Shown: piece by piece, positions 1 through 7,972 of the stretch | Numbering within the stretch: position 1 is the first letter of the stretch | Layout: every line of letters begins with the position of its first letter | DNA from: Streptomyces sp. Ru62 | Lineage (GTDB): Bacteria; Actinomycetota; Actinomycetes; Streptomycetales; Streptomycetaceae | Direction: 5' to 3' | Length of the DNA stretch: 64,000 nt | Assembly (NCBI RefSeq): GCF_002920615.1 | Contig: NZ_PQSU01000003.1 | Location: 1 to 64,000 of the forward strand | The notes under the pieces: model-generated | What the model was told of the DNA's origin: nothing | Seen by the model: only the letters and a program-made list of their open reading frames with translations | Database searches by the model: none | Translations under genes and position numbers: made by a program

Positions 1-270
1 CTGCCGGCCGCGTACCCTGCGGCGTTCCTCGGCGGACAGCGTGAGCAGGTCGCGGCCGTCGAAGAGGATCTCGCCGCCGGTGATCCTGGCCGGGGGCGTG
101 TCGAGGATGCCCATGACGGCCTGGGCGGTGACGGACTTCCCGGAACCGGATTCACCGAGGACGGCGAGGGTCTCACCGGCGTCGACGGCGTAGTTGACTC
201 CGTTGACGGCGTGGGCGATGCCGTCGCGGGTGTGGAACTGCACGTGGAGGTCTCTGACTTCGAGGAGCAT
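1..270 (-). CDS. Peptide ABC transporter ATP-binding protein (OppD/DppD type), 3' part cut by window edge
   Basis: Only the first 90 codons are inside the window; the gene runs off the left edge. The start at 270 gives a protein opening MLLEVRDLHVQFHT, the usual N-terminus of OppD/DppD ATPases, followed by a Walker A motif GESGSGKS near residue 40 and the Q-loop region with ITGGEILFDG. By family it hydrolyses ATP at the inner face of the membrane to drive import of peptides. It lies 8 nt downstream of the permease that ends at 279, on the same strand, as the fourth gene of a binding protein-permease-permease-ATPase operon. The signature and Walker B motifs are outside the window. Confidence 0.93.
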   Translation of the reverse strand, partial: MLLEVRDLHVQFHTRDGIAHAVNGVNYAVDAGETLAVLGESGSGKSVTAQAVMGILDTPPARITGGEILFDGRDLLTLSAEERRRVRGRQ

Positions 271-278
271 TGCGGACG

Positions 279-1250
279 TCACCTCAGTTTGGGGTCGAGG
301 GCGTCGCGGACGGCGTCGCCGAGCATGATGAACGCCAGCACCGTCACCGCCAGGGCGCCCGAGGGCCACAGCAGGGCGTGGGGGGCGTTGCGGATGTAGG
401 GGGAGGCGGCGGAGATGTCGATGCCCCAGGAGACACTGGGGGGTTTGAGGCCGACGCCGAGGTAGGACAGGGTCGCCTCCAGGGCGATGTAGGTGCCCAG
501 GGCGATGGTGGCCACCACGATCACCGGGGCGACGGCGTTGGGTGCGATGTGGCGCAGCAGGATGCGGGAGTCGGAGGCGCCCAGGGCGCGGGCGGCCTGG
601 ACGTAGTCGTTCTGCTTGGCGGTGATGACCGAGCCACGCGCGATGCGGGAGATCTGCGGCCAGCCGAGCAGCACCATGAACCCGATGACCGGCCAGACCG
701 TATTGGAGGTCACGACGGAGAGGAGGACGAGTCCGCCCAGGACGACCGGGATGGCGAAGAAGATGTCCGTGATCCGGGACAGCACCGCGTCCCACAGGCC
801 CCCGAAGTAGCCCGCCAGGGCGCCCAGCACCGACCCGAACACCGACACCCCGAGCGTGGCCAGCACCCCGACCGTCACCGACGTACGGGCCCCGTACACG
901 GTGCGGGTGTAGACATCGCAGCCCTGACCGTCGTAACCGAAGGGATGCCCGGGAGCCGAACCGTCCTGCGCCTTGGCCAGGTCGCACGAGAGCGGGTTCC
1001 CGGAGGCGATCGCCGACGGCCAGACCGAGACGAACACCAGGAAGAGGATGACCAGCGCGGAGACGACGAAGACCGGGTTGCGACGCAGGTCCCGCCACGC
1101 GTCCGACCACAGGGAACGGGGTGCGCCGCCTCCGGGCCCTCCGACGGCCCTGTCCAGGCCGGCGGCCTCGTCGGCCGCGAGGTCCATCGAGCCGCCCATA
1201 CCGGTTCCGGCAATCGCGCCCGTGGGCTCATGCGGCTGCTGCTCAGACAT
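279..1250 (-). CDS. Peptide ABC transporter permease (OppC/DppC type)
   Basis: Inner-membrane subunit of a peptide importer. The protein (323 aa) has a cytoplasmic N-terminal tail with the OppC_N segment (SLWSDAWRDLRRNPVFVVSA), a first membrane helix, an extracytoplasmic loop and a five-helix BPD_transp_1 domain. The ATPase-contacting EAA loop is visible as QAARALGASDSRILLRHIAPN. An in-frame start at 1292 exists, but 1250 is preferred because its ATG overlaps the TGA of the upstream permease by 8 nt (ATGTCTGA), which suggests translational coupling, and the tail MSEQQPHEP is typical of the family. Substrate cannot be told from sequence beyond di- or oligopeptides. Confidence 0.93.
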   Translation of the reverse strand: MSEQQPHEPTGAIAGTGMGGSMDLAADEAAGLDRAVGGPGGGAPRSLWSDAWRDLRRNPVFVVSALVILFLVFVSVWPSAIASGNPLSCDLAKAQDGSAPGHPFGYDGQGCDVYTRTVYGARTSVTVGVLATLGVSVFGSVLGALAGYFGGLWDAVLSRITDIFFAIPVVLGGLVLLSVVTSNTVWPVIGFMVLLGWPQISRIARGSVITAKQNDYVQAARALGASDSRILLRHIAPNAVAPVIVVATIALGTYIALEATLSYLGVGLKPPSVSWGIDISAASPYIRNAPHALLWPSGALAVTVLAFIMLGDAVRDALDPKLR

Positions 1251-2166
1251 AGCGGATCCTCGGGTCGAGTACGGCGTACAGGAGGTCGACAAGGAGGTTG
1301 GCCAGGAGGAACACGAGGACCAGGACCGTCACGAAGCCGACGACCGTCTGGGTGTTCTGGCGCAGGATGCCCTGGTAGAGCTGGTAGCCCACGCCGTGGA
1401 TGTTGAAGATCCGCTCGGTGACGATCGCCCCGCCCATCAGCGCCCCGATGTCCGTCCCGATGAACGTGACCACGGGGATGAGCGAGTTGCGCAGCAGATG
1501 CCGGACGATCACCCGGCGCCGGGGCAGGCCCTTGGCGATCGCCGTACGGACGTAGTCCGCGCGTCTGTTCTCCGCGATCGAGGTCCGCGTCAGCCGCGTG
1601 ACATAGGCCAACGACACGGAGGCCAGGACCAGACCCGGCACGATCAGCTCACCGAAGGGCGCGGTCGGTGACACGGACGGCTCGATCCAGCCCCACTTCA
1701 CCCCGAGGAGCAGTTGGAGCAGCAGGCCCGTGACGAACGTGGGAACCGAGATGACGACGAGCGTGACCAACAGGACGGCGGTGTCGACGGGCCGGCCGCG
1801 CCTGAGACCGGTCAGCACGCCCAGCGTGATGCCGATGACGATCTCGAACAGGATCGCCACGATCGTCAGCCGGATGGTGACGGGGAACGCCGTGCCCATC
1901 AGCTCGGTGACCTTCTGCCCGTTGAACGCCGTACCGAAGTCGCCGCTGAACAGGTGCCCCATGTAGGTGAGGTACTGCTGCCAGACCGGCTTGTCCAAGC
2001 CGAACTCCCGCTTCAGCTGCGCCGCCGTCGCCGGATCGCACGCCCGCTCCCCGCACAGACCCGCGACGGGATCACCCATCACGTTGACCATGAGGAAGAT
2101 CAGCAGCGTCGACCCGACGAAGACCGGGACCATCTGGAGCAGCCGCCGGACGACATAGCGCCCCAT
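1243..2166 (-). CDS. Peptide ABC transporter permease (OppB/DppB type)
   Basis: 307-aa membrane subunit partnering the OppC-like protein. It begins MGRYVVRRLLQMVPVFVGST, the characteristic OppB N-terminal helix, followed by a periplasmic region, the FGLDKPVWQQYLTYM segment, and the permease domain with the EAA loop (VRTAIAKGLPRRRVIVRHLLRNS). The C-terminal LDPRIRYV matches the family end. It follows the binding-protein gene by 6 nt and overlaps the next permease by 8 nt, so the four genes are very likely one transcript. Confidence 0.93.
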   Translation of the reverse strand: MGRYVVRRLLQMVPVFVGSTLLIFLMVNVMGDPVAGLCGERACDPATAAQLKREFGLDKPVWQQYLTYMGHLFSGDFGTAFNGQKVTELMGTAFPVTIRLTIVAILFEIVIGITLGVLTGLRRGRPVDTAVLLVTLVVISVPTFVTGLLLQLLLGVKWGWIEPSVSPTAPFGELIVPGLVLASVSLAYVTRLTRTSIAENRRADYVRTAIAKGLPRRRVIVRHLLRNSLIPVVTFIGTDIGALMGGAIVTERIFNIHGVGYQLYQGILRQNTQTVVGFVTVLVLVFLLANLLVDLLYAVLDPRIRYV

Positions 2167-2172
2167 GACGGC

Positions 2173-3807
2173 TCAGCCGACCTTGATCTCGTTGTAGACG
2201 GGCACGCTGAACGGGTTGAGCGCCACGTGCGACAGGCGGCTCGACCAGCCGGCGCTGCCGTTCTGGTACCACAGGGGTATCGCCGCCATGTTGTCCCGCA
2301 CGACCCCCTCGGCCTGCTGGAACAGCTTCACGGCCTTGGCCTGGTCCGTCTCGGCGTTCGCCTCGTTCACGAGTTTGTCGAAGTCCTTGTCCGACCACTT
2401 GCCGTCGTTGGAGGAGGCGTTCGTGTAGTACAGCGGCTGCAGGAAGTCCTGGATGAGCGGATAGTCCATCTGCCAGCCTGCCCGGAACGGCCCGGTCATC
2501 TTGTGCTGCCCGATCTGGTTGCGGAAGTCCGCGAACGTACCCACCGGGTTGCCGACGCACGCCTTGTCGTTGCCGAGGACGTTGTTGATGGAGTTGCACA
2601 CGGCGTCCACCCACTCCTTGTGCGAGCCCGTGTCCGCGTTGTACGTGATCTTCACCTGTCCGCCGGGGATCCCGCCGCCCTCCTTGATCAGCTTCTTCGC
2701 CTCGGCAGGGTGGTACTCGCAGGCAGCACCGCACAGCCCCGCCTTGTAGCCGCCGGAAGCACCGAGCACCGGGGAGGTCCAGTCGGTGGCCGGGGTGCGG
2801 GTGTTGTTGAAGATCGTCTCGGTGATCTGCTTGCGGTTGATCGCCATGGACAGGCCGGTGCGCACCTTCTCCGCGCCCGGCGTGTTCCACTTCTTGTCGT
2901 AGAAGGGAAAGGCCAGCGTCTGGATGATGCCCGCCGGGGTGTTCAGGTAACGGTCGTCCAGATCCTTCTTGACGTTCTTCAGCTGGGCGGCCGGCACGTC
3001 GTCCACCAGGTCCAGGTTGCCGGCCAGCAGGTCCGTGTAGGCGGTGTTGTTGTCCGTGTAGACCTTGAGATCCACACCGCCGTTCTGTGCCTTGTCCGGT
3101 CCGGGGTAGTCCTTCCACTTCCGCAGGCTCATCTGCGAGCCCTTCGAGTAGGACTGGATGGTGTACGGGCCGTTGCCGACCGGCTTCTGCAGCCAGGCCG
3201 CGTGGTCCGTGAAGAAGGCGCGCGGCAGCGGGGCGAAGGCCGCGTAGCCGAGCGTGTCCGGGAACCCGGAGAACTTCTGGCTCAGCTTGACCGTGAAGGT
3301 GTGGTCGTCCACCACCTTCAGCCCGGACAGCGTGTCGGCGGTCTGCCTGCCGCTGTCGGGGTGCACCTTGTCGTAGCCGTCGATGTAACCGAAGAAGTAG
3401 GCGTTCTTCTGGTTGTTCTTCAGGCTGGCGCCGTAGTTCCACGCGTCCACGAAGGAGCGGGCGGTGACCTTCTCGCCGTTGGAGAAGGTCCAGCCCGGCT
3501 TCACCTTGATGGTGAAGTTCCGCGCGTCATCGGTCTCGATCGACTGGGCGAGCCAGTTCTCCGCCCTGCCGGTCCTCGGGTCGTACCGCTTCAGGCCCCG
3601 GAAGATCATGTCGAGGACCTTGCCGCCCTGCACCTCGTTGGTGTTGGCCGGCTCCAGCGGGTTCTGCGGGTCGCCCCAGGAGGAACTCAGCACCGCGCCG
3701 CCGGTGCCGCCACCGCTGTCGCCTCCCCCGCCCCCCGAACACGCGCTGAGCGCGAGGGCCACGGTGGCCGCGCAGGCGGGCCAGATGGCGTAGGTGACTG
3801 CACGCAT
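2173..3807 (-). CDS. Peptide-binding lipoprotein of ABC transporter (SBP family 5)
   Basis: Extracytoplasmic solute receptor feeding the two permeases. The 544-aa protein has a lipoprotein signal peptide with lipobox LSAC (lipidated Cys23), a Gly-rich linker, and the SBP_bac_5 fold with recognisable segments (EVQGGKVLDMIFRGL, FTIKVKPGWTFSNGE, GPYTIQSYSKGSQMSLRKW). The start at 3807 is chosen over the longer frame start at 3870 because a strong AAGGAGG ribosome site lies 6 nt upstream and the signal peptide begins immediately. It is the first gene of the operon; the promoter must be in the 131-nt space shared with the divergent PAP2 gene. The ligand class (peptide) is from family membership only. 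Confidence 0.93.
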   Translation of the reverse strand: MRAVTYAIWPACAATVALALSACSGGGGGDSGGGTGGAVLSSSWGDPQNPLEPANTNEVQGGKVLDMIFRGLKRYDPRTGRAENWLAQSIETDDARNFTIKVKPGWTFSNGEKVTARSFVDAWNYGASLKNNQKNAYFFGYIDGYDKVHPDSGRQTADTLSGLKVVDDHTFTVKLSQKFSGFPDTLGYAAFAPLPRAFFTDHAAWLQKPVGNGPYTIQSYSKGSQMSLRKWKDYPGPDKAQNGGVDLKVYTDNNTAYTDLLAGNLDLVDDVPAAQLKNVKKDLDDRYLNTPAGIIQTLAFPFYDKKWNTPGAEKVRTGLSMAINRKQITETIFNNTRTPATDWTSPVLGASGGYKAGLCGAACEYHPAEAKKLIKEGGGIPGGQVKITYNADTGSHKEWVDAVCNSINNVLGNDKACVGNPVGTFADFRNQIGQHKMTGPFRAGWQMDYPLIQDFLQPLYYTNASSNDGKWSDKDFDKLVNEANAETDQAKAVKLFQQAEGVVRDNMAAIPLWYQNGSAGWSSRLSHVALNPFSVPVYNEIKVG

Positions 3808-3938
3808 GAGATGCCTCCTTGAAGTGTGCTGCGCCGTAGCCGGGGGTACGGGCCTTCGAAAGGTAGACATCGAGACATCCGCGACACATCACATGTTTAG
3901 GTGAGAAAGACATAAGGACTCTGGCCTAACATCAGTCC

Positions 3939-4850
3939 GTGCGCCCTTGTGGGAAAGACGAGAAGCCCTTCGCTGCGCGCGTACGCGCGCGACTGGAAGC
4001 CGCCGCCGCGGGCGCTGCGCTACTGCTGGCCGGTGTCTACGGGGCGTTCGTGCGGACGGCCACCGGGCAGCGGTGGGAGAACGCGGTGCTGGCGGGGCGG
4101 CGCGAGGACGAGACCCTGGCCGCCGCCCGGGCGGCGAACGGCATGCTGGACCACATCACCCTGTCCTCGCTCGGCGCGGCGGTGGCGGCCCTCGCGCTGA
4201 TCGGGCTGGTGCGGCGCCGCTTCGCCCTGACGGTGGTCGCCGTCGGCACCGTGGGCGTCTCCCTGTTGCTCGCGGAGGTGCTGAAGCGGTACGTGCTGCG
4301 CCGTCCGGATCTCGTGGACGCCCCGGAGCGGCTGCTGGGCAACAGCTTCCCGAGCGGGCACACCACCATCGCGATGAGCGTGCTGTTCGGGCTCACCCTG
4401 GTGGTTCCCTACCGGTTGCGGGGCGTCGCCGTGGGCGTCTGCGCGCTGTGGACGACCTTCGTCGGCGCCTATACGGTGGCGGCGGGCTGGCACCGGCCCA
4501 GTGACACCATCGGCGCCGACCTGCTCGTACTGACGGTCGCCTGCGCGCTCACCGGGCTGCTGGCGCGAAGCGGGCGGGTGCGCCCCGTCGCGGACCACGC
4601 TCGTCCGTTGCGCGCGCTGTTCCTGATCGCCCCGCTGTGCGGTGTGGCGCTGGCCGGGCTCGGCCTCGGGGCGCTGCTGCTGGTGGACTCGATGTTCCGG
4701 CTGCCGCCCGGGGACCCGGCGGTGCCGCGCCTGGCGTACGCGGGCGGCCACGTGCTGGCCGCGGGGGCCAGTGCGGCGGCCACCCTGGTACTGCTCGCCC
4801 TGTTGCACCGGGTCGATCTGGACCGGCCCCGGGGCCCGGGTGCCACATGA
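3939..4850 (+). CDS. PAP2-family membrane phosphatase
   Basis: Type 2 phosphatidic acid phosphatase family membrane protein, 303 aa with about six hydrophobic helices. The three-part lipid phosphatase signature is present: K-x6-RP as LKRYVLRRPDL, PSGH within NSFPSGHTTIAMSVLFG, and a terminal H-x3-D as GWHRPSDTIGAD. The enzyme would dephosphorylate a lipid phosphate or pyrophosphate at the outer membrane face; the exact substrate is not predictable. The GTG start at 3939 is the earliest in-frame start. It is transcribed divergently from the peptide transporter. The C-terminal third (about 80 aa) is hydrophobic and not part of the conserved domain. Confidence 0.88.
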   Translation: MRPCGKDEKPFAARVRARLEAAAAGAALLLAGVYGAFVRTATGQRWENAVLAGRREDETLAAARAANGMLDHITLSSLGAAVAALALIGLVRRRFALTVVAVGTVGVSLLLAEVLKRYVLRRPDLVDAPERLLGNSFPSGHTTIAMSVLFGLTLVVPYRLRGVAVGVCALWTTFVGAYTVAAGWHRPSDTIGADLLVLTVACALTGLLARSGRVRPVADHARPLRALFLIAPLCGVALAGLGLGALLLVDSMFRLPPGDPAVPRLAYAGGHVLAAGASAAATLVLLALLHRVDLDRPRGPGAT

Positions 4851-4939
4851 GCTCATGCCAACTGCTCATAAGCTGGGCTTATGAGGTCATACAGCGGGGC
4901 CTTCTGTCGCCGCCGGGCGGCCGGTGCGAAGGTGACCTC

Positions 4940-5689
4940 ATGACGGCTTCATCGCAGTCGATCGCCGAGAACGTGACGCGCGGCCAGGACACCAGGCGGG
5001 AGGGCGCGGACGTCACGGCCCTGCCCGCCGCCGACATCATGGCGCCGCCCGCCGCACAGACCACCGCGCTGTCCGCCGCCGACGCCGCGGCGGACCGGCG
5101 GCGGCAGGCCGCACACCTGTTGCGCGACGGGGCCCAGGAACGGCTCGTGTCACTCCTGCTCGGTCTGCGGATGGCTCGCGAGCAGCTCGGCGAGGCTTCC
5201 GCGCCGGCCGCCGCCGGACTCCTCGACGACGCGATCAAGGATGCCGAGGCGGCCCTCGCACAGGTCCGGGAGGTGGCGGCGGGGTTGTGTCCGCAGGTGC
5301 TCCAACTGCGCGGACTGGGCCCGGCCGTCGCCGCGCTCGCGGCGGCAAGCCCGGTGCCCGTCACCGTCACCGTCCGCCCCGGCCGGACCGGCCGGCTGCC
5401 GCGCGCGGTGGAGACCCATGTGTACTTCCTGGTCGCGGAGGCGCTGGCCCACGCGGCGCAGGACTCCGGCGCGAGCCACGCCGAGGTGGAGCTGACGCGT
5501 ATCGGCTCCGGCCTCGTGGTGCGCGTGGTCAGCGACGCGTGTCCGCCGCGCGGACCGCGTGCCGACAGCCGGGTGGCGGCGATGACGGAGTGCGTCACCC
5601 TGCTGGAAGGGACGCTGACGGTGACGTGTTCCTCGGCAGCGGGCACGACGGTCCGTGCTGTGCTGCCGGTGCCGACCGGAGCGGTGTGA
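4940..5689 (+). CDS. Degenerate NarL-type histidine-kinase-like ATPase
   Basis: 249-aa soluble protein with a HisKA_3-like dimerisation segment (HLLRDGAQERLVSLLLGLRMARE, residues about 58-82) and a HATPase-like domain. In the family the motif reads LHDGAQ with the phospho-accepting His; here that position is Arg62. The N box is altered (EALAHAAQ in place of EALTNAAK) and the G1 box DDGxGG is replaced by SDACPP. It therefore probably cannot autophosphorylate or bind ATP normally and may act as a dimerising regulator. Start chosen at ATG 4940, preceded by GAAGGTG. Its first 50 residues are Ala-rich without a known domain. A similar protein is encoded at 24693-25691. Confidence 0.7.
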   Translation: MTASSQSIAENVTRGQDTRREGADVTALPAADIMAPPAAQTTALSAADAAADRRRQAAHLLRDGAQERLVSLLLGLRMAREQLGEASAPAAAGLLDDAIKDAEAALAQVREVAAGLCPQVLQLRGLGPAVAALAAASPVPVTVTVRPGRTGRLPRAVETHVYFLVAEALAHAAQDSGASHAEVELTRIGSGLVVRVVSDACPPRGPRADSRVAAMTECVTLLEGTLTVTCSSAAGTTVRAVLPVPTGAV

Positions 5690-5764
5690 CCCGACGACGG
5701 TGCCTGGAGGTCACACCGAGAAGGGACCCTCGGAGGTCACGCCGCTCCGGAGACGCGGTAGCCC

Positions 5765-6133
5765 TCAGGCGGACGGGGCGATGACCGCGGCCGTGCCGTA
5801 GGCGCAGATCTCGGTGCCCGAGTCCTGGGCCGTCGTCACGTCGTACCGTACGGCGAGTACCGCGTTGGCGCCGCGGGCGCGGGCCGCCTCCACCAGGCGG
5901 TCCATGGCCTCGGTGCGGGCCTGCACCAGCGTCTTGGTCAGGCCTCGCAGTTCGCCGCCGATCACGGACTTCAGCCCCGCGCCGATCTGGGCGCCCAGGT
6001 GACGGGTGCGCACGGTCAGCCCGAACACCTCGCCGATCACCTGCTTCACGTCATGGCCCGGGACGTCGTTGGTCGTCACGACCAGAACGCCCGCATCCTG
6101 AGACGCCCCGCCGGTGTAGTCCTCTATGGACAT
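5765..6133 (-). CDS. YbjQ/UPF0145-like protein
   Basis: 122-aa protein of the YbjQ (UPF0145, putative heavy-metal-binding) family. Diagnostic stretches are GVLVVTTNDVPGHDVKQVIGEVFG at the N-terminus, the LKSVIGGELRGLTKTL core and the RGANAVLAVRYD strand. Start placed at 6133 (MSIEDYTGG) with a GGAAGG ribosome site, rather than the longer frame start at 6196. Proteins of this family form pentameric rings; their biological role is not established, so no function is claimed. It is convergent with the kinase-like gene ending at 5689, with only 75 nt between them, and its upstream side faces the ligase gene ending at 6229. Confidence 0.88.
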   Translation of the reverse strand: MSIEDYTGGASQDAGVLVVTTNDVPGHDVKQVIGEVFGLTVRTRHLGAQIGAGLKSVIGGELRGLTKTLVQARTEAMDRLVEAARARGANAVLAVRYDVTTAQDSGTEICAYGTAAVIAPSA

Positions 6134-6228
6134 GTATCTGCCTTCCAATGAAGAGTCATGTTTGCGCGGCCATGCCACGCCAACCGTGCGACACATTACA
6201 GGCGTTGGGAGTCAGTAATGACATCAGT

Positions 6229-7848
6229 TCAGTGTCCGTACAGGTCGGCCACCGCGCCTCTGTCCAACGCCCCCTTGGCGGTGTGCGGGAGGGACGGCGC
6301 GATGACCAGGCGCTCCGGGACCTCGTAGGGGGCGAGCTGGTCGCGGCAGTGGGCGAGGAGATCCCGCTCGGTGACGGTGCCGCCCCCGGCGAGCACGACC
6401 GCCGCGCCGACGCGCTGGCCGTACGTGGGGTCGGGAACGGCGAACACGGCGGCCTCGGTGACGCCGGGGGCGGCGGCGAGGATCTCCTCGACGTGTTCCG
6501 GGGAGATCTTCTCCCCGCCCCGGTTGATCAGGTTCTTGATCCGGCCGGTCAGGTACAGCCGGCCCGCGGTGTCCTGGAAGCCCAGGTCACCGGTGCGGAA
6601 CCAGCCGTCGTGGAAGGCGGCTGCCGTCTCCGCGGGCTCGGCCAGGTAGCCCCGTGCGACCGCGGGGCCGTGCACCCAGACCTCTCCCTCGGTGCCCACC
6701 GCGCACGGCCGCCGGCCGGCGTCGAGGACGTGGATCTGCCCGGCGGTCGGCAGGCCCACGGAACCGGGTGCGCGGTCGCGGGGCACGCGGAGCGGTTCGC
6801 TCGCGGCCTGGTGGGTCGTCTCGGTCATGCCGTAGGCGGACAGAACCGGTGCGTCGAGAAGGCGTTCCAGGGCGTGTGCGGTGGCCGTGGGGAGCGGCGC
6901 GCTGCAACTGCGGGCGAACCGCAGGGGAAGGGCGAGGGGACCGGGGTACTCCTCGGGCGCGCGCCGGAGGAGGATCTGGTGGATGGTGGGCACGGCCGTG
7001 TACCAGGTGCCGGACACCGCGCGCATGTCGTCCCAGAAGGTGTGGGCGGTGAACCGGCCGCGTTCCGGCAGCAGCAGACAGCCGCCGGTGGCGAGCGTGG
7101 CCAGCAGTCCGGCGAGCAGCCCGTGTCCGTGGAAGAACGGCATCGCCGCCACCGTGGCGTCCCCGGGGGTGAGTTCGTAGGTCGTGGTGATGCCGTGCAG
7201 GGACGCGACCACGTTGGCGTGGGTCAGCGGGACGATCTTGGCCCGGCCCGTGGTACCGGCCGTGAACAGGGCGAGGGCGTCGTCGCCGGTGAGCCGGTCG
7301 GCGGCGCCGTGCGGGGTGCCGTCCGCAGGGGCACCGTCAGCCGGGGCCCCGTCCGTCACGGTCCCGGCGTGCAGTGCGATGCCGTACCGCCCGCCGCCGG
7401 GCCGGCGCACCGTCAGCGGCCAGTGCGGCGGCCCGCCGTCCTGCCGGGCGGGCGGGGCCACCGGTGGGCCGGTGAGCACCGCCTGGACCCCGAGGGCCGT
7501 GTAGCGGCGCCGCCGCTCCTGTTCCGGGAGGGCGGGGTCGACGGGGGCGAGGACCAGGCCGGCCCGGGCCGTCCCCAGCAGGGCGACGGCGAACTCCAGG
7601 TTGTCGGCGCTGACCAGGCCGACCGGCCGGTGCGGGCGCAGTCCCGCGTCCAGCAGGCGCTGGGCCAGTTCGTCGGCCAGGGTGGTGAGGGCCCGGTACG
7701 ACACCGCCTCGCGGGCCTCGCCGACGACGAGCGCCGGGGCGTCCGGCCGGTCCCTGACCTGGGCGTCGATCACGTCGTGCAGGCCGGAGATCCCTGGCGG
7801 GCGGTAACCGCCGGCGGCGCCGTGGTGCGGGGTGATGGCTAGAGGCAT
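6229..7848 (-). CDS. Oxalyl-CoA synthetase-like acyl-CoA ligase (AAE3/Pcs60 type)
   Basis: 539-aa class I adenylate-forming enzyme. The ATP signature is LFTAGTTGRAKIVPLTHANV; later motifs include YGMTETTHQAAS, GWFRTGDLG, GRIKNLINRGGEKISP and the catalytic Lys in LPHTAKGALDR. Segments such as PFFHGHGLLAGLLATL and TWYTAVPTIHQILL closely resemble the plant AAE3 / yeast Pcs60 oxalate-CoA ligases. With the divergent oxc and frc genes next door this supports ATP-dependent activation of oxalate to oxalyl-CoA as the entry step. Start at 7848 has GGGGAGA upstream. An Ala/Gly/Pro-rich insert with a repeated DGAPA-type motif sits just before the ATP signature. Another dicarboxylate substrate is possible. 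Confidence 0.85.
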   Translation of the reverse strand: MPLAITPHHGAAGGYRPPGISGLHDVIDAQVRDRPDAPALVVGEAREAVSYRALTTLADELAQRLLDAGLRPHRPVGLVSADNLEFAVALLGTARAGLVLAPVDPALPEQERRRRYTALGVQAVLTGPPVAPPARQDGGPPHWPLTVRRPGGGRYGIALHAGTVTDGAPADGAPADGTPHGAADRLTGDDALALFTAGTTGRAKIVPLTHANVVASLHGITTTYELTPGDATVAAMPFFHGHGLLAGLLATLATGGCLLLPERGRFTAHTFWDDMRAVSGTWYTAVPTIHQILLRRAPEEYPGPLALPLRFARSCSAPLPTATAHALERLLDAPVLSAYGMTETTHQAASEPLRVPRDRAPGSVGLPTAGQIHVLDAGRRPCAVGTEGEVWVHGPAVARGYLAEPAETAAAFHDGWFRTGDLGFQDTAGRLYLTGRIKNLINRGGEKISPEHVEEILAAAPGVTEAAVFAVPDPTYGQRVGAAVVLAGGGTVTERDLLAHCRDQLAPYEVPERLVIAPSLPHTAKGALDRGAVADLYGH

Positions 7849-7972
7849 GTCTCCCCCTCATCGTATGTCCGAAAAGAGTTGCTAGGCGACACTCACATAG
7901 AGTGCGCGCTTTCATGACTGATGTCAGCATGAGTGAGCCATGTGTTGAACACAAGGAAGCGGGACTGACATC
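7849..7972. promoter_or_regulatory. Divergent promoter region between oxalate ligase and oxc
   Basis: This 124-nt space must hold the promoters for both arms of the oxalate module. It contains a 5-5-5 dyad CACTC-ACATA-GAGTG at 7890-7904 and an inverted pair: TGATGTCAG near 7920 facing CTGACATCA near 7965, about 40 nt apart and close to the oxc start. These may be operator half sites for one regulator; this is inference from symmetry only. No clear -35/-10 pair was assigned. Confidence 0.4.

Noticed and set aside
1714..3822. Long open frame of 702 codons on the plus strand
   Set aside because: It is antisense to well-supported peptide transporter genes and encodes repetitive Val/Arg/Gly-rich sequence, a usual shadow in high-GC DNA.
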